Shown here in pieces: positions 19,966 through 29,517 of a DNA stretch of 64,000 nucleotides. Position numbers and translations under genes: made by a program. Under the pieces are notes generated by a model, which worked only from the letters and a program-made list of their open reading frames with translations, ran no database searches and was not told where the DNA came from. Numbering within the stretch: the stretch's first letter is position 1; every line of letters starts with the position of its first letter. Origin of the DNA: Streptomyces cyaneus. Lineage in GTDB: Bacteria; Actinomycetota; Actinomycetes; Streptomycetales; Streptomycetaceae. The DNA lies in assembly GCF_004028635.1 (NCBI RefSeq), contig NZ_ML138679.1:1-64000 (forward strand), in the 5' to 3' direction.

Positions 19966-22920
19966 TCACTCGTCAAGTGAGTCGAGGGCCTTTCCGATGA
20001 GCGCCGTACGGTCGGCGGCCGCGGTGATGTGTTCCAGGCCGAAGCCCAGCAGCACCGTGTCGTCCGTGGTGACCGCTCCATAGGTCTGGAACAGCGCTCC
20101 GGTGCGCGCCCAGTCCTTGAGTACGGCCGGGCTGCCCGCGGGCGGTCCGGTCACGCTCCAGGCGCCGAGCGACGTCTCGAAGCCCTCGGTCTGGGTCGCC
20201 GCACCGCCGACGACGAGCGAGGCTTCGTCGGCGAGGACGCCGTGACCGCCGAAGGACGGGTCGCTGACGTAGGCGATCGAGAGCTCGACCGACTTGCCGG
20301 CGTACGCGCTGAGGTCGAACTCGACCTGCTTCCAGCCCTCGGAGGCGCCGGTGAGCGCGTTCCACCGACCGCTGCTGCCGCTCGCGGTGCAGCCGCTCGT
20401 GGCCACCGTGAGGTAGTGGGCCAGCCAGGGGTGCTCGCCCACGTAGAACCCGGCCTCGCAGTCCGCCGGCACGGTGGTGCTGGTGGCACCGCCCGTGTCG
20501 GGGAGCGTCGTCCAGTCCTCGGCCCCCGTGGTGTGGGCCTCGACCAGGACGTTGTCGTAGCCGGGCTCGACGTCCCACAGCAACTGGGTGCGCAGGGTCG
20601 GCTTCTGTGCCGCAGTCACTCCGGTGAGGTCGACGGTCCTGGTCAGCCGCTTGTAGGCGTCGTCGGTGTGCACGGCGGCCGCCATGGAGGAACCCGCGTA
20701 CGGCCCGTACGGGTTGACGGTCCCGGCGAACTGGCCGGCGCCCGCGCTGGCGAACTGCGGGTGCGTGGCGGCAGGGAGCTCGTCCGAGGTGACGCTGTAG
20801 GTCCCGGCCTTGTCGAGCGGGTTGCCGGTGGCGTCGCCGAGCGCTCCGCTGAAGCCGCCGAGCTTGCCGGAGCCGGCGAAGCCGGTGGCCCCGGGGAGCG
20901 ACGTACGGGAGTAGGCGCCCAGGTAGTACTGGCTGAAGTCGTCCGACAGGGTGCCGCCGCCGAGGTCGACGTTGCCGCCGGCCTGCTCGCCCGCCTCCAT
21001 CAGCTTGCCGCCCTCATTGAGGTAGGCGCGCAGCTGGAGCTGGGTGGCCTTGCCCGGGGCGTTCGCGCCGGTGTAGTGGACGACGGTGTCGAAGTGGCTC
21101 AGCACGCCGAGCGCGTCGGGCGCGCCCTGAGCGGCGACGTCCCAGACGACCGCCCGGTGACCGTTGGCCTTGAGCGCGTCGACGTACTTCTGCGCGTGCG
21201 TGGCGGTGGCGCCTTCCTCGGCGACCACGAGGACGTCCGCGCGCGGCCGTTCGGCGACCGTGTACGTGAAGTGCTCGCTGGAGGTGGGCTTTCCGCTCTT
21301 CGTCTCGCCGGTGAACCACACCTCGACCTTGTCGCCCGGGTCGCCGTCCGCGACCTTGGCCCGGTACTCGTCGAAGTAGAGGTTGTCGTCACCGCCGTAG
21401 GTCTCGCCGCCCTTCCATGGCCGGAGCGCCATGTCCTCCGTACGGCCGCCGTTGACGCGGTACTTGAGCTCCTTGTCGCGCACGGACTTGCGTGCGACGA
21501 CGGAGACCTCCTGGTCGGCGCCGCGGGAGTACGACGTGGTGAACGGCGCCGGCGTGAAGTCGGCGGCCTTCAGCCCGACCGAGGAGGCCGGCTGGTCGGG
21601 GCGCGCGGCGGACTCGGCGACGGAGAGCGCGAACGGGACGTTCTTGGCGAACTCCTGCTGGATCAGCTTCTCGTCGTCCGGGAAGTTGAAGACCGACTGG
21701 CAGTCCCGCGCGTTCCACTGGTCGTTCGGGTCGATGTTCGACGCCGTCTGGCAGGTCGACATCTCGGGCGTGAACATCGCTATGCCGTTGACGTTCGAGG
21801 CGTGGCCGTCGGCCTCGCCGTTCGTCGTGTACAGCTCCGAGGAGACCTGCGGGTGGTAGCCGGGGACCGCGGGGTTGTCCGGCGTGCCGGCGAGCGACTT
21901 GTAGAGGACGTCGTCCGGGGTGTCGGTGGCGACCTGCCAGCCGACGCCGTAGAGGATGAGCTCGGCCGCGGAGTGGTAATTGATGCCGTAGTCGAAGCCG
22001 ATACGGCGCTCGAAGGCGTCCAGCGCCTTGGTCTCGGGCTCCGAGGCCGGGGACGCGCCGCGGTAGGTCTCGCTGGTGGGGTTCGGGGACGAACCCTCGT
22101 CGTCGTAGCCCCACTTGTAGGTGAAGTTGCGGTTGAGGTCGACGCCGTCGCCGGTGCTGATGGCACCGTCGCCGTTGATGTCACGCAGGTTCTTGCGCCA
22201 CAGGCGGGTGCTGGTGCCCTTGAAGGTGTGGTCGTAGCCGTCGGGGTTGGCCGAGAGGACGAACCACAGCTCCGTCGAGTCGACGATCTTCTTGACGCGC
22301 TTGTCCGTCTTGTAGTTGTCCAGGTAGTAGTGCATCAGACGCCGGGTCATCTCCGGCGTGATCCACTCGCGCGCGTGCTGGTTGGAGACGTAGAGGGTGG
22401 AGGGCTTGGAGCCGTCCTTCGTCTTCTTGGCGTTCTTGGTGAGCTTGACCGCCAGGATGTCCTGTCCGTTGATCGTCTTGCCGATGGAGACGACCTTGGT
22501 GAGGCCGGGGTTCTCCTGCCCGGTCCGGACGATCTCCTCCTTGAGTCCCCCGCTTCCGCTGTACGGGCGGTACACGCCCTCGGCGGCCTTCTCGACGCGG
22601 GACTCGGCCTTGGCGGTGAGGTCGTGCTCGGTCAGCTCGACGCCCTGCTTCTGAAGCTTCTTGGCCTGGTCGTCCGTGAGGTAGACCTCGACGGTGGCCG
22701 TGCCCTTCTCGGGCGCTTGCTCGCTGAGTTCGTGGCCGTCCTGACCGGCCGCCAGCAGCAGGGGTATCTGCTTCTTGGTGACCTCGGCGCGGAAGACCTT
22801 GACCTCGTTCGGGTCGGTTTCTGGTGAACTTCCCGGTTGTGCCTGGGCAATGGGTGCGATGCTCGCTCCGCCTATCAGGAGCGCACCGGCAGCGAGGATC
22901 GATCTCGCTCTGGGTCTCAT
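19966..22920 (-). CDS. Secreted M14 zinc carboxypeptidase, large multidomain form
   Basis: The 984-residue protein has a signal peptide (about residues 1-27, ending AQAQ) and a propeptide-like region. The M14 catalytic domain follows: zinc ligands in NQHAREWITPEM and in INYHSAAE, substrate-binding NPDGYDH, and the catalytic Glu in FTPEMS. After about residue 430 come a beta-rich stretch and a C-terminal region resembling the immune-inhibitor-A / MAM-type domain (LLWDVEPGYDNVLVEAHT). It should trim C-terminal residues from extracellular peptides. ATG 22920 has AGGGGGG upstream; the longer reading to 22971 has none. It is monocistronic, with a terminator at 19866. Confidence 0.93.
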   Translation of the reverse strand: MRPRARSILAAGALLIGGASIAPIAQAQPGSSPETDPNEVKVFRAEVTKKQIPLLLAAGQDGHELSEQAPEKGTATVEVYLTDDQAKKLQKQGVELTEHDLTAKAESRVEKAAEGVYRPYSGSGGLKEEIVRTGQENPGLTKVVSIGKTINGQDILAVKLTKNAKKTKDGSKPSTLYVSNQHAREWITPEMTRRLMHYYLDNYKTDKRVKKIVDSTELWFVLSANPDGYDHTFKGTSTRLWRKNLRDINGDGAISTGDGVDLNRNFTYKWGYDDEGSSPNPTSETYRGASPASEPETKALDAFERRIGFDYGINYHSAAELILYGVGWQVATDTPDDVLYKSLAGTPDNPAVPGYHPQVSSELYTTNGEADGHASNVNGIAMFTPEMSTCQTASNIDPNDQWNARDCQSVFNFPDDEKLIQQEFAKNVPFALSVAESAARPDQPASSVGLKAADFTPAPFTTSYSRGADQEVSVVARKSVRDKELKYRVNGGRTEDMALRPWKGGETYGGDDNLYFDEYRAKVADGDPGDKVEVWFTGETKSGKPTSSEHFTYTVAERPRADVLVVAEEGATATHAQKYVDALKANGHRAVVWDVAAQGAPDALGVLSHFDTVVHYTGANAPGKATQLQLRAYLNEGGKLMEAGEQAGGNVDLGGGTLSDDFSQYYLGAYSRTSLPGATGFAGSGKLGGFSGALGDATGNPLDKAGTYSVTSDELPAATHPQFASAGAGQFAGTVNPYGPYAGSSMAAAVHTDDAYKRLTRTVDLTGVTAAQKPTLRTQLLWDVEPGYDNVLVEAHTTGAEDWTTLPDTGGATSTTVPADCEAGFYVGEHPWLAHYLTVATSGCTASGSSGRWNALTGASEGWKQVEFDLSAYAGKSVELSIAYVSDPSFGGHGVLADEASLVVGGAATQTEGFETSLGAWSVTGPPAGSPAVLKDWARTGALFQTYGAVTTDDTVLLGFGLEHITAAADRTALIGKALDSLDE

Positions 22921-23017
22921 GAACCCCCCTAGCAGTGTTTCGCCACAGCGACGAATAGCTGCCAGGCTCATGCCACTTCACGGTCCAGTCAAGAGTGCCG
23001 CAAAGACAGACAAATAC

Positions 23018-23050
23018 CGGTGCCGATGTCCCAAGTGAACATCGGCACCG
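23018..23050 (-). terminator. 12-bp hairpin after whiA
   Basis: CGGTGCCGATGT (23018-23029) and ACATCGGCACCG (23039-23050) pair perfectly around a 9-base loop, 21 bases past the whiA stop. It closes the uvrC-rapZ-yvcK-whiA operon. Confidence 0.75.
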
Positions 23051-23071
23051 ATATGTTGACGATCTTTTACC

Positions 23072-24061
23072 TCATCCCACGAGGTTGTCCGCCAGCTCCT
23101 CGGAGAGGTTGGCCTCCGTGCCCGGGATGCCGAGATCCTGGGCCCGCTTGTCGGCCATGGCCAGCAGTCGGCGGATACGGCCGGCGACGGCGTCCTTGGT
23201 CAGCGGCGGGTCGGCGAGTGCGCCCAGCTCTTCGAGCGAGGCTTGCTTGTGCTCCATGCGCAGGCGTCCGGCGGCGGCGAGATGCTCGGGGACCTCGTCG
23301 CCGAGGATCTCCAGGGCGCGCTGGACCCGTGCGCCGGCGGCTACGGCCGCGCGCGCCGAGCGGCGGAGGTTGGCGTCGTCGAAGTTGGCCAGGCGGTTCG
23401 CCGTGGCACGCACCTCGCGGCGCATCCGGCGCTCCTCCCAGGCCAGCACGGACTCGTGCGCGCCGAGCCGGGTCAGCAGGGCGCCGATCGCGTCACCGTC
23501 CCGGACGACCACGCGGTCCACGCCGCGCACCTCGCGGGCCTTGGCGGCGATCGACAGCCGACGGGCCGCGCCGACCAGCGCGAGCGCGGCCTCGGGGCCC
23601 GGGCAGGTCACCTCCAGGGAGGACGAGCGGCCGGGCTCGGTGAGCGAACCGTGCGCCAGGAACGCGCCGCGCCAGGCGGCCTCGGCGTCACAGGTGGCCC
23701 CGGAGACCACCTGCGGGGGCAGGCCGCGGATCGGGCGGCCACGCCCGTCGACCAGGCCGGTCTGGCGGGCCAGCTGGTCGCCGCCCGCGACCACGCGCAC
23801 GACGTAGCGCGAACCGCGGCGCAGCCCGCCCGGCGCCATCACGATCAGCTCGGAGCTGTGGCCGAAGATCTCAAGAATGTCCCGCTTGAGCCGACGCGCC
23901 GCCATCGCGGTGTCCAGCTCCGCCTCGATCACGATGCGCCCGCTGACCAGGTGGAGGCCGCCGGCGAACCGCAGAATGGCGGAGACCTCCGCCTTCCTGC
24001 AGCAGGTCCGGGTGACGGGGAGCCGGGAGATCTCATCCTTCACCGCTGCCGTCATCGCCAT
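23072..24061 (-). CDS. whiA: Sporulation transcription factor WhiA
   Basis: The 329-residue regulator has an N-terminal degenerate LAGLIDADG homing-endonuclease-like fold (about 1-200) and a C-terminal helix-turn-helix domain ([27 protein letters not shown] region, about 275-310). In Streptomyces it acts with WhiB to stop hyphal growth and start sporulation septation. The start may be ATG 24061 or ATG 24055; the latter forms an ATGA overlap with the yvcK stop. It is the last gene of the coupled uvrC-rapZ-yvcK-whiA unit. Confidence 0.98.
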   Translation of the reverse strand: MAMTAAVKDEISRLPVTRTCCRKAEVSAILRFAGGLHLVSGRIVIEAELDTAMAARRLKRDILEIFGHSSELIVMAPGGLRRGSRYVVRVVAGGDQLARQTGLVDGRGRPIRGLPPQVVSGATCDAEAAWRGAFLAHGSLTEPGRSSSLEVTCPGPEAALALVGAARRLSIAAKAREVRGVDRVVVRDGDAIGALLTRLGAHESVLAWEERRMRREVRATANRLANFDDANLRRSARAAVAAGARVQRALEILGDEVPEHLAAAGRLRMEHKQASLEELGALADPPLTKDAVAGRIRRLLAMADKRAQDLGIPGTEANLSEELADNLVG

Positions 24062-25119
24062 GGGCCGATCCTTCCATGCATCCGAAAAATACGGTCGTAC
24101 GCGGCGGCGAGGAGCTCCGGGTCGTGCCGGGGCGTCCCGTCCGTCCGGGCCACCGGGGCCAGCTCGACCGCAGCACCGAGCCGCTTGGCGGCCTCGGTGA
24201 GCACATCCCGGTCGGGCACGGCGGCCTCGTCGGCCAGCACCACGTCCAGGGCGAGTTTAGGGGCGTGTCGTCCCAAAACCTCCAAATGACGCTGCGGTGA
24301 GAAGCCTTCGGTTTCTCCCGGCTGCGGGGCGAGGTTCAGGGAGAGTACCCGGCGCGCCTTCGTCTCGATGAGGGCGTCCAGGAGTTCGGGCACGAGCAGA
24401 TGCGGGATGACCGAGGAAAACCAGGAGCCCGGGCCGAGCACCACCCAGTCCGCGTCCCGGACGGCGGCGACGGCCTCCGGGACGGCGGGCGGGTCGTGCG
24501 GTACGAGGTGCACCGACTGCACCTCGCCGGGGGTGAGGGCGACGTTGGCCTGGCCACGGACGGTGTCGACGGCCTCGGGCAGGTCCGGGGCGTGCCCCTT
24601 GACCAGGGCCTGCAGCTCCAGCGGCACGGCGGACATGGGCAGCACACGCCCGTGCGCGCCGAGCAGCTTGCCGACCAGGTCCAGGGCCTGGACGTGGTCT
24701 CCGAGCTGCTCCCACAGGGCGACGATCAGCAGATTGCCGACCGCGTGGTCGTGCAGGTCGCCCTTGGAGTGGAAGCGGTGCTGGATCACGCGGGCCCAGG
24801 TCTGGCCCCAGTCGTCGTCGCCGCACAGCGCGGCCAGCGCCTTGCGCAGGTCACCGGGCGGCAGCACGCCCAGCTCGTCGCGCAGGCGCCCGCTGGAGCC
24901 GCCGTCGTCGGCCACGGTGACGACCGCGGTGAGGTCGCCGGTGATCCGGCGCAGCGCGGCGAGCGAGGCGGACAGCCCCATGCCGCCGCCGAGGGCGACG
25001 ACCTTGGGCTGGGTGCCGCGGCGGCGCGGCCTGGCACCGCGGGCCTCGGCGGGCCGGCCTGCCCGCGACTCGGGCACCGCCCGGCGCAACCTGCTCAGCC
25101 GCGGAGTACGTCCCGTCAT
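24052..25119 (-). CDS. yvcK: YvcK family protein (gluconeogenesis factor / UDP-GlcNAc-binding)
   Basis: The 355-residue product has a basic N-terminal extension, then the family core starting [43 protein letters not shown] and the GNLLI region follow. YvcK homologues bind UDP-sugars and influence carbon use and envelope growth. The start overlaps the rapZ stop (ATGA) and the end overlaps the whiA start, so all are translationally coupled. Confidence 0.95.
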   Translation of the reverse strand: MTGRTPRLSRLRRAVPESRAGRPAEARGARPRRRGTQPKVVALGGGMGLSASLAALRRITGDLTAVVTVADDGGSSGRLRDELGVLPPGDLRKALAALCGDDDWGQTWARVIQHRFHSKGDLHDHAVGNLLIVALWEQLGDHVQALDLVGKLLGAHGRVLPMSAVPLELQALVKGHAPDLPEAVDTVRGQANVALTPGEVQSVHLVPHDPPAVPEAVAAVRDADWVVLGPGSWFSSVIPHLLVPELLDALIETKARRVLSLNLAPQPGETEGFSPQRHLEVLGRHAPKLALDVVLADEAAVPDRDVLTEAAKRLGAAVELAPVARTDGTPRHDPELLAAAYDRIFRMHGRIGPWR

Positions 25120-26132
25120 TCCCGTCCCATGTCCCGGTGTACGACCACCGTCTCCACGCCCTGGGAGGCAAGGCGCGCTGCGAGCTTCTCGGATGTGGCG
25201 ACCGAGCGGTGCTTGCCGCCGGTGCAGCCGACCGCGATCGTCACGTACCGCTTGCCCTCGCGGCGGTAGCCGGCCGCGATGAGCTGGAGCAGCTCGGAGT
25301 AGCGGTCGATGAACTCCTTCGCGCCGGGCTGGTTGAAGACGTACGCCGACACCTCCTCGTTGAGGCCGGTGAAGGGGCGCAGCTCCGGGACCCAGTGCGG
25401 GTTGGGCAGGAAGCGCATGTCCACGACCAGGTCGGCGTCGACCGGGAGGCCGTACTTGAAACCGAAGGACATGACCGTCGCCCGCAGCTCGGGCTCCTCC
25501 TCGCCGGCGAACTGGGCGTCCATCTTGGCCCGCAGCTCGTGCACGTTCAGGCTGGAGGTGTCGATCACCAGGTCGGCGTCGCCGCGCAGCTCGCGCAGCA
25601 GCTGACGCTCGGCGGCGATGCCGTCGACGATGCGGCCGTCGCCCTGGAGGGGGTGCGGGCGGCGCACCGACTCGAAGCGGCGCACCAGGGCGTCGTCGGA
25701 GGACTCCAGGAAGACGATCCGGCGGGTGACGCCCCGGGTGTCGAGTTCGGCGAGGGACTCGCGGAGGTTGTCGAAGAAGCGCCGGCCGCGGACGTCGACG
25801 ACCACCGCGATCCGCGCCACGTTGCCCTGGGAGCGGGCGCCGAGCTCCACCATGGTGGGGATCAGCGCGGGCGGGAGGTTGTCGACGACGAACCAGCCGA
25901 GGTCCTCCAGACACTTGGCGGCCGTCGAGCGGCCGGCCCCGGACATGCCGGAGATGATCACCAGCTCGGGGATGGCCGCTTCGGGGACTCCGGCCGTCTC
26001 GATGCCCGTACTCACCTGTGCTCCGTCTTCCTGGCGTGCGTCCTGCTGGGTGAGATCCTCGCCGGTCTTCTTGTGGGTTTCCTGAGCTTCTTGATCTCGC
26101 TCGCCTGTGGGTTGTGTGTCGTGCTCGCTCAT
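25116..26132 (-). CDS. rapZ: RNase adapter RapZ (P-loop ATPase)
   Basis: The 338-residue protein has Walker A (GMSGAGRST), the DNLPP motif, and the C-terminal CTGGKHRSV motif. RapZ in E. coli guides RNase E to a small RNA controlling glucosamine-6-phosphate synthase; the role in Streptomyces is not established. About 50 residues of acidic, Gln-rich sequence precede the P-loop and exceed the usual family length. Its ATG overlaps the uvrC stop (ATGA). Confidence 0.95.
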   Translation of the reverse strand: MSEHDTQPTGERDQEAQETHKKTGEDLTQQDARQEDGAQVSTGIETAGVPEAAIPELVIISGMSGAGRSTAAKCLEDLGWFVVDNLPPALIPTMVELGARSQGNVARIAVVVDVRGRRFFDNLRESLAELDTRGVTRRIVFLESSDDALVRRFESVRRPHPLQGDGRIVDGIAAERQLLRELRGDADLVIDTSSLNVHELRAKMDAQFAGEEEPELRATVMSFGFKYGLPVDADLVVDMRFLPNPHWVPELRPFTGLNEEVSAYVFNQPGAKEFIDRYSELLQLIAAGYRREGKRYVTIAVGCTGGKHRSVATSEKLAARLASQGVETVVVHRDMGRE

Positions 26133-28255
26133 CTCTCCTGCCCCCGTCGTTCGTCCGGGGCGCCCGCGGACACGGGCTCCCCCGAGGTCTCCGCCGTCGT
26201 ATCGGATTCGGATTCCTCGTCTTCCATGATCTCTCCAGTCGCCGTGTTCACGGCGGGTGCGGCCGGGGCCGCCTGGGCGAGGGCCGCGGCGATCGTCTCA
26301 GCCGTCTTGCGGCCTATGCCCGGCACCTCGCAGATCTGCTCGATTGTGGCGGATCGCAGCTTCTTCACCGAACCGAAGTGCTTGATCAGCGTCTGCTTGC
26401 GAGTCTCACCGAGGCCGGGGACGTCGTCCAGCGGGCTCGACCGGAAGCGCTTGGCGCGCTTGGTGCGCTGGTAGGTGATCGCGAAGCGGTGGGCCTCGTC
26501 CCGGACCCGCTGGAGCAGATAGAGACCCTCGCTGGTGCGGGGCAGTACGACCGGGTCGTCCTCGCCGGGCAGCCAGACCTCCTCCAGGCGCTTGGCGAGG
26601 CCGCAGACGGCGATGTCGTCGATGCCGAGGTCGTCCAGGGCTCGCTGGGCGGCCGCGACCTGCGGCTGCCCGCCGTCGACGACGACGAGCTGCGGCGGAT
26701 AGGCGAAGCGCTTGGGGCGGCCGTCGTCGTCCTTGAGGCCATTGCTGAGGGGAACGGAGGAGGTGTCGGTGAGCGGGTCGGACGAAGCGTCGGTGAGGGG
26801 ATCGGACGAGGCGTCGCTGAGGGTGTTCTCGCCGTCGGCCCACTCGCCCGTCTTCTCCTTCTCGGCGAGGTAGCGCTTGAAGCGGCGGGTGATCACCTCG
26901 TGCATGGAGCGGACGTCGTCCTGGCCCTCGAAGCCCTTGATCTGGAAGCGGCGGTACTCGCTCTTGCGCTGCAGCCCGTCCTCGAAGACGACCATGGAGG
27001 CCACGACGTCGTCGCCCTGGAGGTGCGAGATGTCGTAGCACTCGATCCTGAGCGGGGCGCTGTCCAGGTCGAGGGCGTCGGCGATCTCCTCCAGCGCCCG
27101 CGAGCGCGTGGTCAGGTCGGAGGCGCGCTTGGTCTTGTGCAGGACGAGCGCCTGCTGGGCGTTGCGCTCGACGGTCTCCATGAGGGCGCGCTTGTCGCCG
27201 CGCTGGGGGATGCGCAGTGAGACGTTGGCGCCGCGTCGCCCCGACAGCCACTCCTGCACGGGCTCCACGGGGTCGGGCAGCGCCGGGACCAGGACCTCCT
27301 TGGGCACCGCGTCCCCGGTCTCCTCGCCGTAGAGCTGCTGGAGGGCGTGCTCGACGAGGGCGCCGGTGGTGATCTCCTCGACCTTGTCGGTGACCCAGCC
27401 GCGCTGGCCGCGCACCCGGCCGCCGCGGACGTGGAAGATCTGCACGGCCGCCTCCAGCTCGTCCTCCGCGACCGCGATGAGGTCGGCGTCGGTCGCGTCG
27501 GCGAGCACGACCGCGTTCTTCTCCATGGCCTTCTTCAGGGCCTCGATGTCGTCGCGCAGGCGGGCGGCCCGCTCGTACTCCATCTCGTCGGCCGCCTCCA
27601 CCATCTGCTTCTCGAGGCGGCGCAGATAGGTGCCCGTGCGGCCGGTCATGAAGTCGCAGAACTCATCGGCCAGTTCGCGGTGCTCCTCGGCGGAGACACG
27701 GTCCACGCAGGGGGCGGAGCACTTGCCGATGTAGCCGAGCAGGCAGGGGCGGCCGGTGCGGCGGGCGTTCTTGAAGACGCCGGCCGAGCAGGTGCGCACG
27801 GGGAAGACGCGCAGGAGGAGGTCGACGGTGTCACGGATCGCCCACGCGTGCGCGTACGGCCCGAAATACCTGACGCCCTTCTTCTTGTGACCGCGCATCA
27901 CCTGTACACGCGGATACTCCTCGTTCATCGTCACCGCGAGGTACGGATAGCTCTTGTCGTCGCGGTACTTGACGTTGAACCGGGGGTCGTACTCCTTGAT
28001 CCAGGAGTACTCCAGCTGCAGGGCCTCGACCTCCGTGGACACGACGGTCCACTCCACGGACGCGGCCGTGGTGACCATCGTGCGAGTGCGCGGGTGCAGG
28101 CCCGCCAGGTCCTGGAAGTAGTTCGCCAGGCGCTGGCGCAGGCTCTTCGCCTTTCCGACGTAGATCACCCGGCGGTGCTCGTCACGGAACCTGTACACCC
28201 CGGGAGAGTCCGGGATCTGTCCCGGCTTGGGGCGGTAGCTGGAGGGATCGGCCAT
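26129..28255 (-). CDS. uvrC: Excinuclease ABC subunit UvrC
   Basis: Makes both incisions in nucleotide excision repair. The 708 residues hold an N-terminal GIY-YIG nuclease ([21 protein letters not shown]), a Cys-rich region ([13 protein letters not shown]), a UVR motif that binds UvrB (about 200-235), an RNase-H-like nuclease ([16 protein letters not shown]) and paired helix-hairpin-helix motifs ([28 protein letters not shown]). Between the central region and the RNase-H fold is an added linker of three 8-residue repeats (DASSDPLT). The ATG lies about 8 bases after a damage-type -10, so the mRNA may be nearly leaderless. Confidence 0.98.
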   Translation of the reverse strand: MADPSSYRPKPGQIPDSPGVYRFRDEHRRVIYVGKAKSLRQRLANYFQDLAGLHPRTRTMVTTAASVEWTVVSTEVEALQLEYSWIKEYDPRFNVKYRDDKSYPYLAVTMNEEYPRVQVMRGHKKKGVRYFGPYAHAWAIRDTVDLLLRVFPVRTCSAGVFKNARRTGRPCLLGYIGKCSAPCVDRVSAEEHRELADEFCDFMTGRTGTYLRRLEKQMVEAADEMEYERAARLRDDIEALKKAMEKNAVVLADATDADLIAVAEDELEAAVQIFHVRGGRVRGQRGWVTDKVEEITTGALVEHALQQLYGEETGDAVPKEVLVPALPDPVEPVQEWLSGRRGANVSLRIPQRGDKRALMETVERNAQQALVLHKTKRASDLTTRSRALEEIADALDLDSAPLRIECYDISHLQGDDVVASMVVFEDGLQRKSEYRRFQIKGFEGQDDVRSMHEVITRRFKRYLAEKEKTGEWADGENTLSDASSDPLTDASSDPLTDTSSVPLSNGLKDDDGRPKRFAYPPQLVVVDGGQPQVAAAQRALDDLGIDDIAVCGLAKRLEEVWLPGEDDPVVLPRTSEGLYLLQRVRDEAHRFAITYQRTKRAKRFRSSPLDDVPGLGETRKQTLIKHFGSVKKLRSATIEQICEVPGIGRKTAETIAAALAQAAPAAPAVNTATGEIMEDEESESDTTAETSGEPVSAGAPDERRGQER
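26746..26820 (-). repeat. 24-bp tandem repeat inside uvrC, three copies
   Basis: Three in-frame 24-bp units encode [16 protein letters not shown] and DTSSVPLS in the linker before the RNase-H domain. The reading frame is kept, so UvrC should stay functional. Confidence 0.7.
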
Positions 28256-28262
28256 GTCTCAC

Positions 28263-28285
28263 ACCCTACTGGCGAGCGCTGACAG
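28263..28285 (-). promoter_or_regulatory. Near-consensus PafBC-type promoter of the uvrC-rapZ-yvcK-whiA operon
   Basis: The minus strand reads CTGTCAGCG, 8 bases, TAGGGT: two mismatches to TTGTCRGTG with exact spacing and a fitting -10. The -10 ends 8 bases before the uvrC start codon. Confidence 0.5.
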
Positions 28286-28418
28286 TCCGGCGGGGCTGTG
28301 GACAACGCCGGAGCGTGTGGGCTCAGCGGCCCACGACCCACGCCACGTCGGACGGCGGCGTCCCGGCTTCCGGCACGTGGCGGACGGTCCACAGCACCTC
28401 TGCGGGCGGCACCGTGCC

Positions 28419-28511
28419 GTGCCCGGGTACTCGTCACGCTGCCGGTTCCGCGCCCAGGTGCCCATCACACCGCCCGTTCCGCGCCCGGGTACCCATCACA
28501 CTGCCCGTTCG
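28419..28511. repeat. 31-bp tandem repeat, three copies
   Basis: Three contiguous 31-bp units (28419-28449, 28450-28480, 28481-28511) share the core GCCC-GGT-C-CATCACACTGCC with a few substitutions. They lie at the downstream edge of the decayed region and in no convincing gene. Confidence 0.75.
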
Positions 28512-28777
28512 TGAGCACGTGGCGCCCGCGGTGCCCCCCTCGGCCCCGGGATCGGCGGCGTGCGCGCCGGGTCGTCCTCGTCGGCCGACGGCATCACCAC
28601 CATCACGCACTCGGCGTTGCTCACCACCGCCGGCACCACCACCGCCAGACGACGCCCCGAAGAACTGGTCAGCCACGCTTCGAGCCGGCCACCGGAGATC
28701 CGGTCCCGCAGCAAACGGGCCGCCTCGTCGGCCGTCACGGTCCCGGCCGCGTCGCCGTACCGCCAGCCCTCCCCCAT
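28490..28777 (-). pseudogene. Remnant of a short actinobacterial hypothetical protein, frameshifted
   Basis: From ATG 28777 the frame has typical Streptomyces codon bias for about 75 codons (ADEAARLLRDRISGGRLEAWL, then SSGRRLAVV, SNAECVMVVM). After DEDDP the sense breaks and resumes in another frame as GAHAADPGAEGGTAG. Together these resemble a family of small Streptomyces proteins with a DDPGEHAVDPGAEG ending (from memory). One frameshift near 28565 and a short insertion make this a probable pseudogene. Function is unknown. Confidence 0.5.
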
Positions 28778-28779
28778 GG

Positions 28780-29517
28780 GCGCGACCCCGCCCCGTCAAA
28801 ACCACAGCCACGCCCTGCCGGGGCCGCAGTCCCGGTGCTGGAACGTAGGAACGGACCAGGACACGGCGGTGGTCGTCGCTGTCCTCGGGGAGTCGGAGTT
28901 TGCCAGGCGGCTGCGGCCGGCAGCACGAGGATCCCTGTGGCGGGGCGGCGCTCGCGGATCGTGCGGGCCGCCTTGAGGCCCTCGGTGGAGCGGGCGGGCG
29001 GGCGGCGGTCTGATGTCGACGATCTCTTGGCCTGGTCGCGCGCCCCGACCCACGACCAGTTCCAGCAGCCCGGCCGCGTCGCCGGCCTGCCCCCGACACC
29101 TCGTACCCGACGCACTTGCACACCTGGCGGTGGAGCTGGCCCACAGCGCCACCTGCTTGATCATCCTGATCTCCGCCCCCCCTCCCCGGAGGACGTCCAG
29201 GAGCCCGTCGCCACCAGTCCGGCCTGCGGCTTCCTGCCCAGAACCGCTCTGCCCGCGTGGCTATCAGCGAGGCGCTCGACAACAGCGTTATGAGCGGGGC
29301 GACTTGAAGTGACCGCATCGTGACTCGGCCAGGATTGCCCACTGTCGGGCATCGGGTGTTGTCGGGACTTGGTCAACACGCTTCAATGCGGGGGAACTCG
29401 GGGCCGTGAACGACGGCGTACGGATGTGAAGACCCCTGCCGCGCCGACGGGGTGGCCCCGAGCAGCCGCGCGAACGGCCTGACCACCCGTTGTGAACAAC
29501 CACAGAAAGGCCCCTGC
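28780..29517. other. Decayed non-coding stretch
   Basis: Apart from the receiver-domain remnant, no frame here shows the expected third-position bias over a useful length. The many overlapping open frames on both strands are by-products of high GC. The last 60 bases hold the ribosome-binding site (AGAAAGG, about 29504-29510) of the next gene. Confidence 0.5.
28905..29125 (-). pseudogene. Degraded response-regulator receiver domain (NarL/LuxR family)
   Basis: Joining three minus-strand frames gives a recognisable receiver segment: GYEVSG, then QAGDAAGLLELV, EIVDIRPPPAR around the phospho-acceptor Asp, and STEGLKAARTIRERRPATGILVL. This matches the alpha1-beta3-alpha3-beta4 part of NarL-type regulators. 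At least three frameshifts interrupt it. The remainder of the domain and the LuxR helix-turn-helix are missing, as is any intact partner kinase. It cannot make a working protein. Confidence 0.6.

Noticed and set aside
20029..22827. Very long plus-strand open frame opposite the carboxypeptidase
   Set aside because: It is the antisense shadow of a clear M14 enzyme; the composition (Val/Gly/Arg/Leu-rich, no domain) is typical of such shadows. The same holds for long frames opposite uvrA, uvrB, uvrC and the other large genes.
28298..29293. 331-residue plus-strand frame in the decayed region
   Set aside because: It lacks codon bias, start signal and any recognisable motif; the opposite strand contains the receiver-domain remnant.
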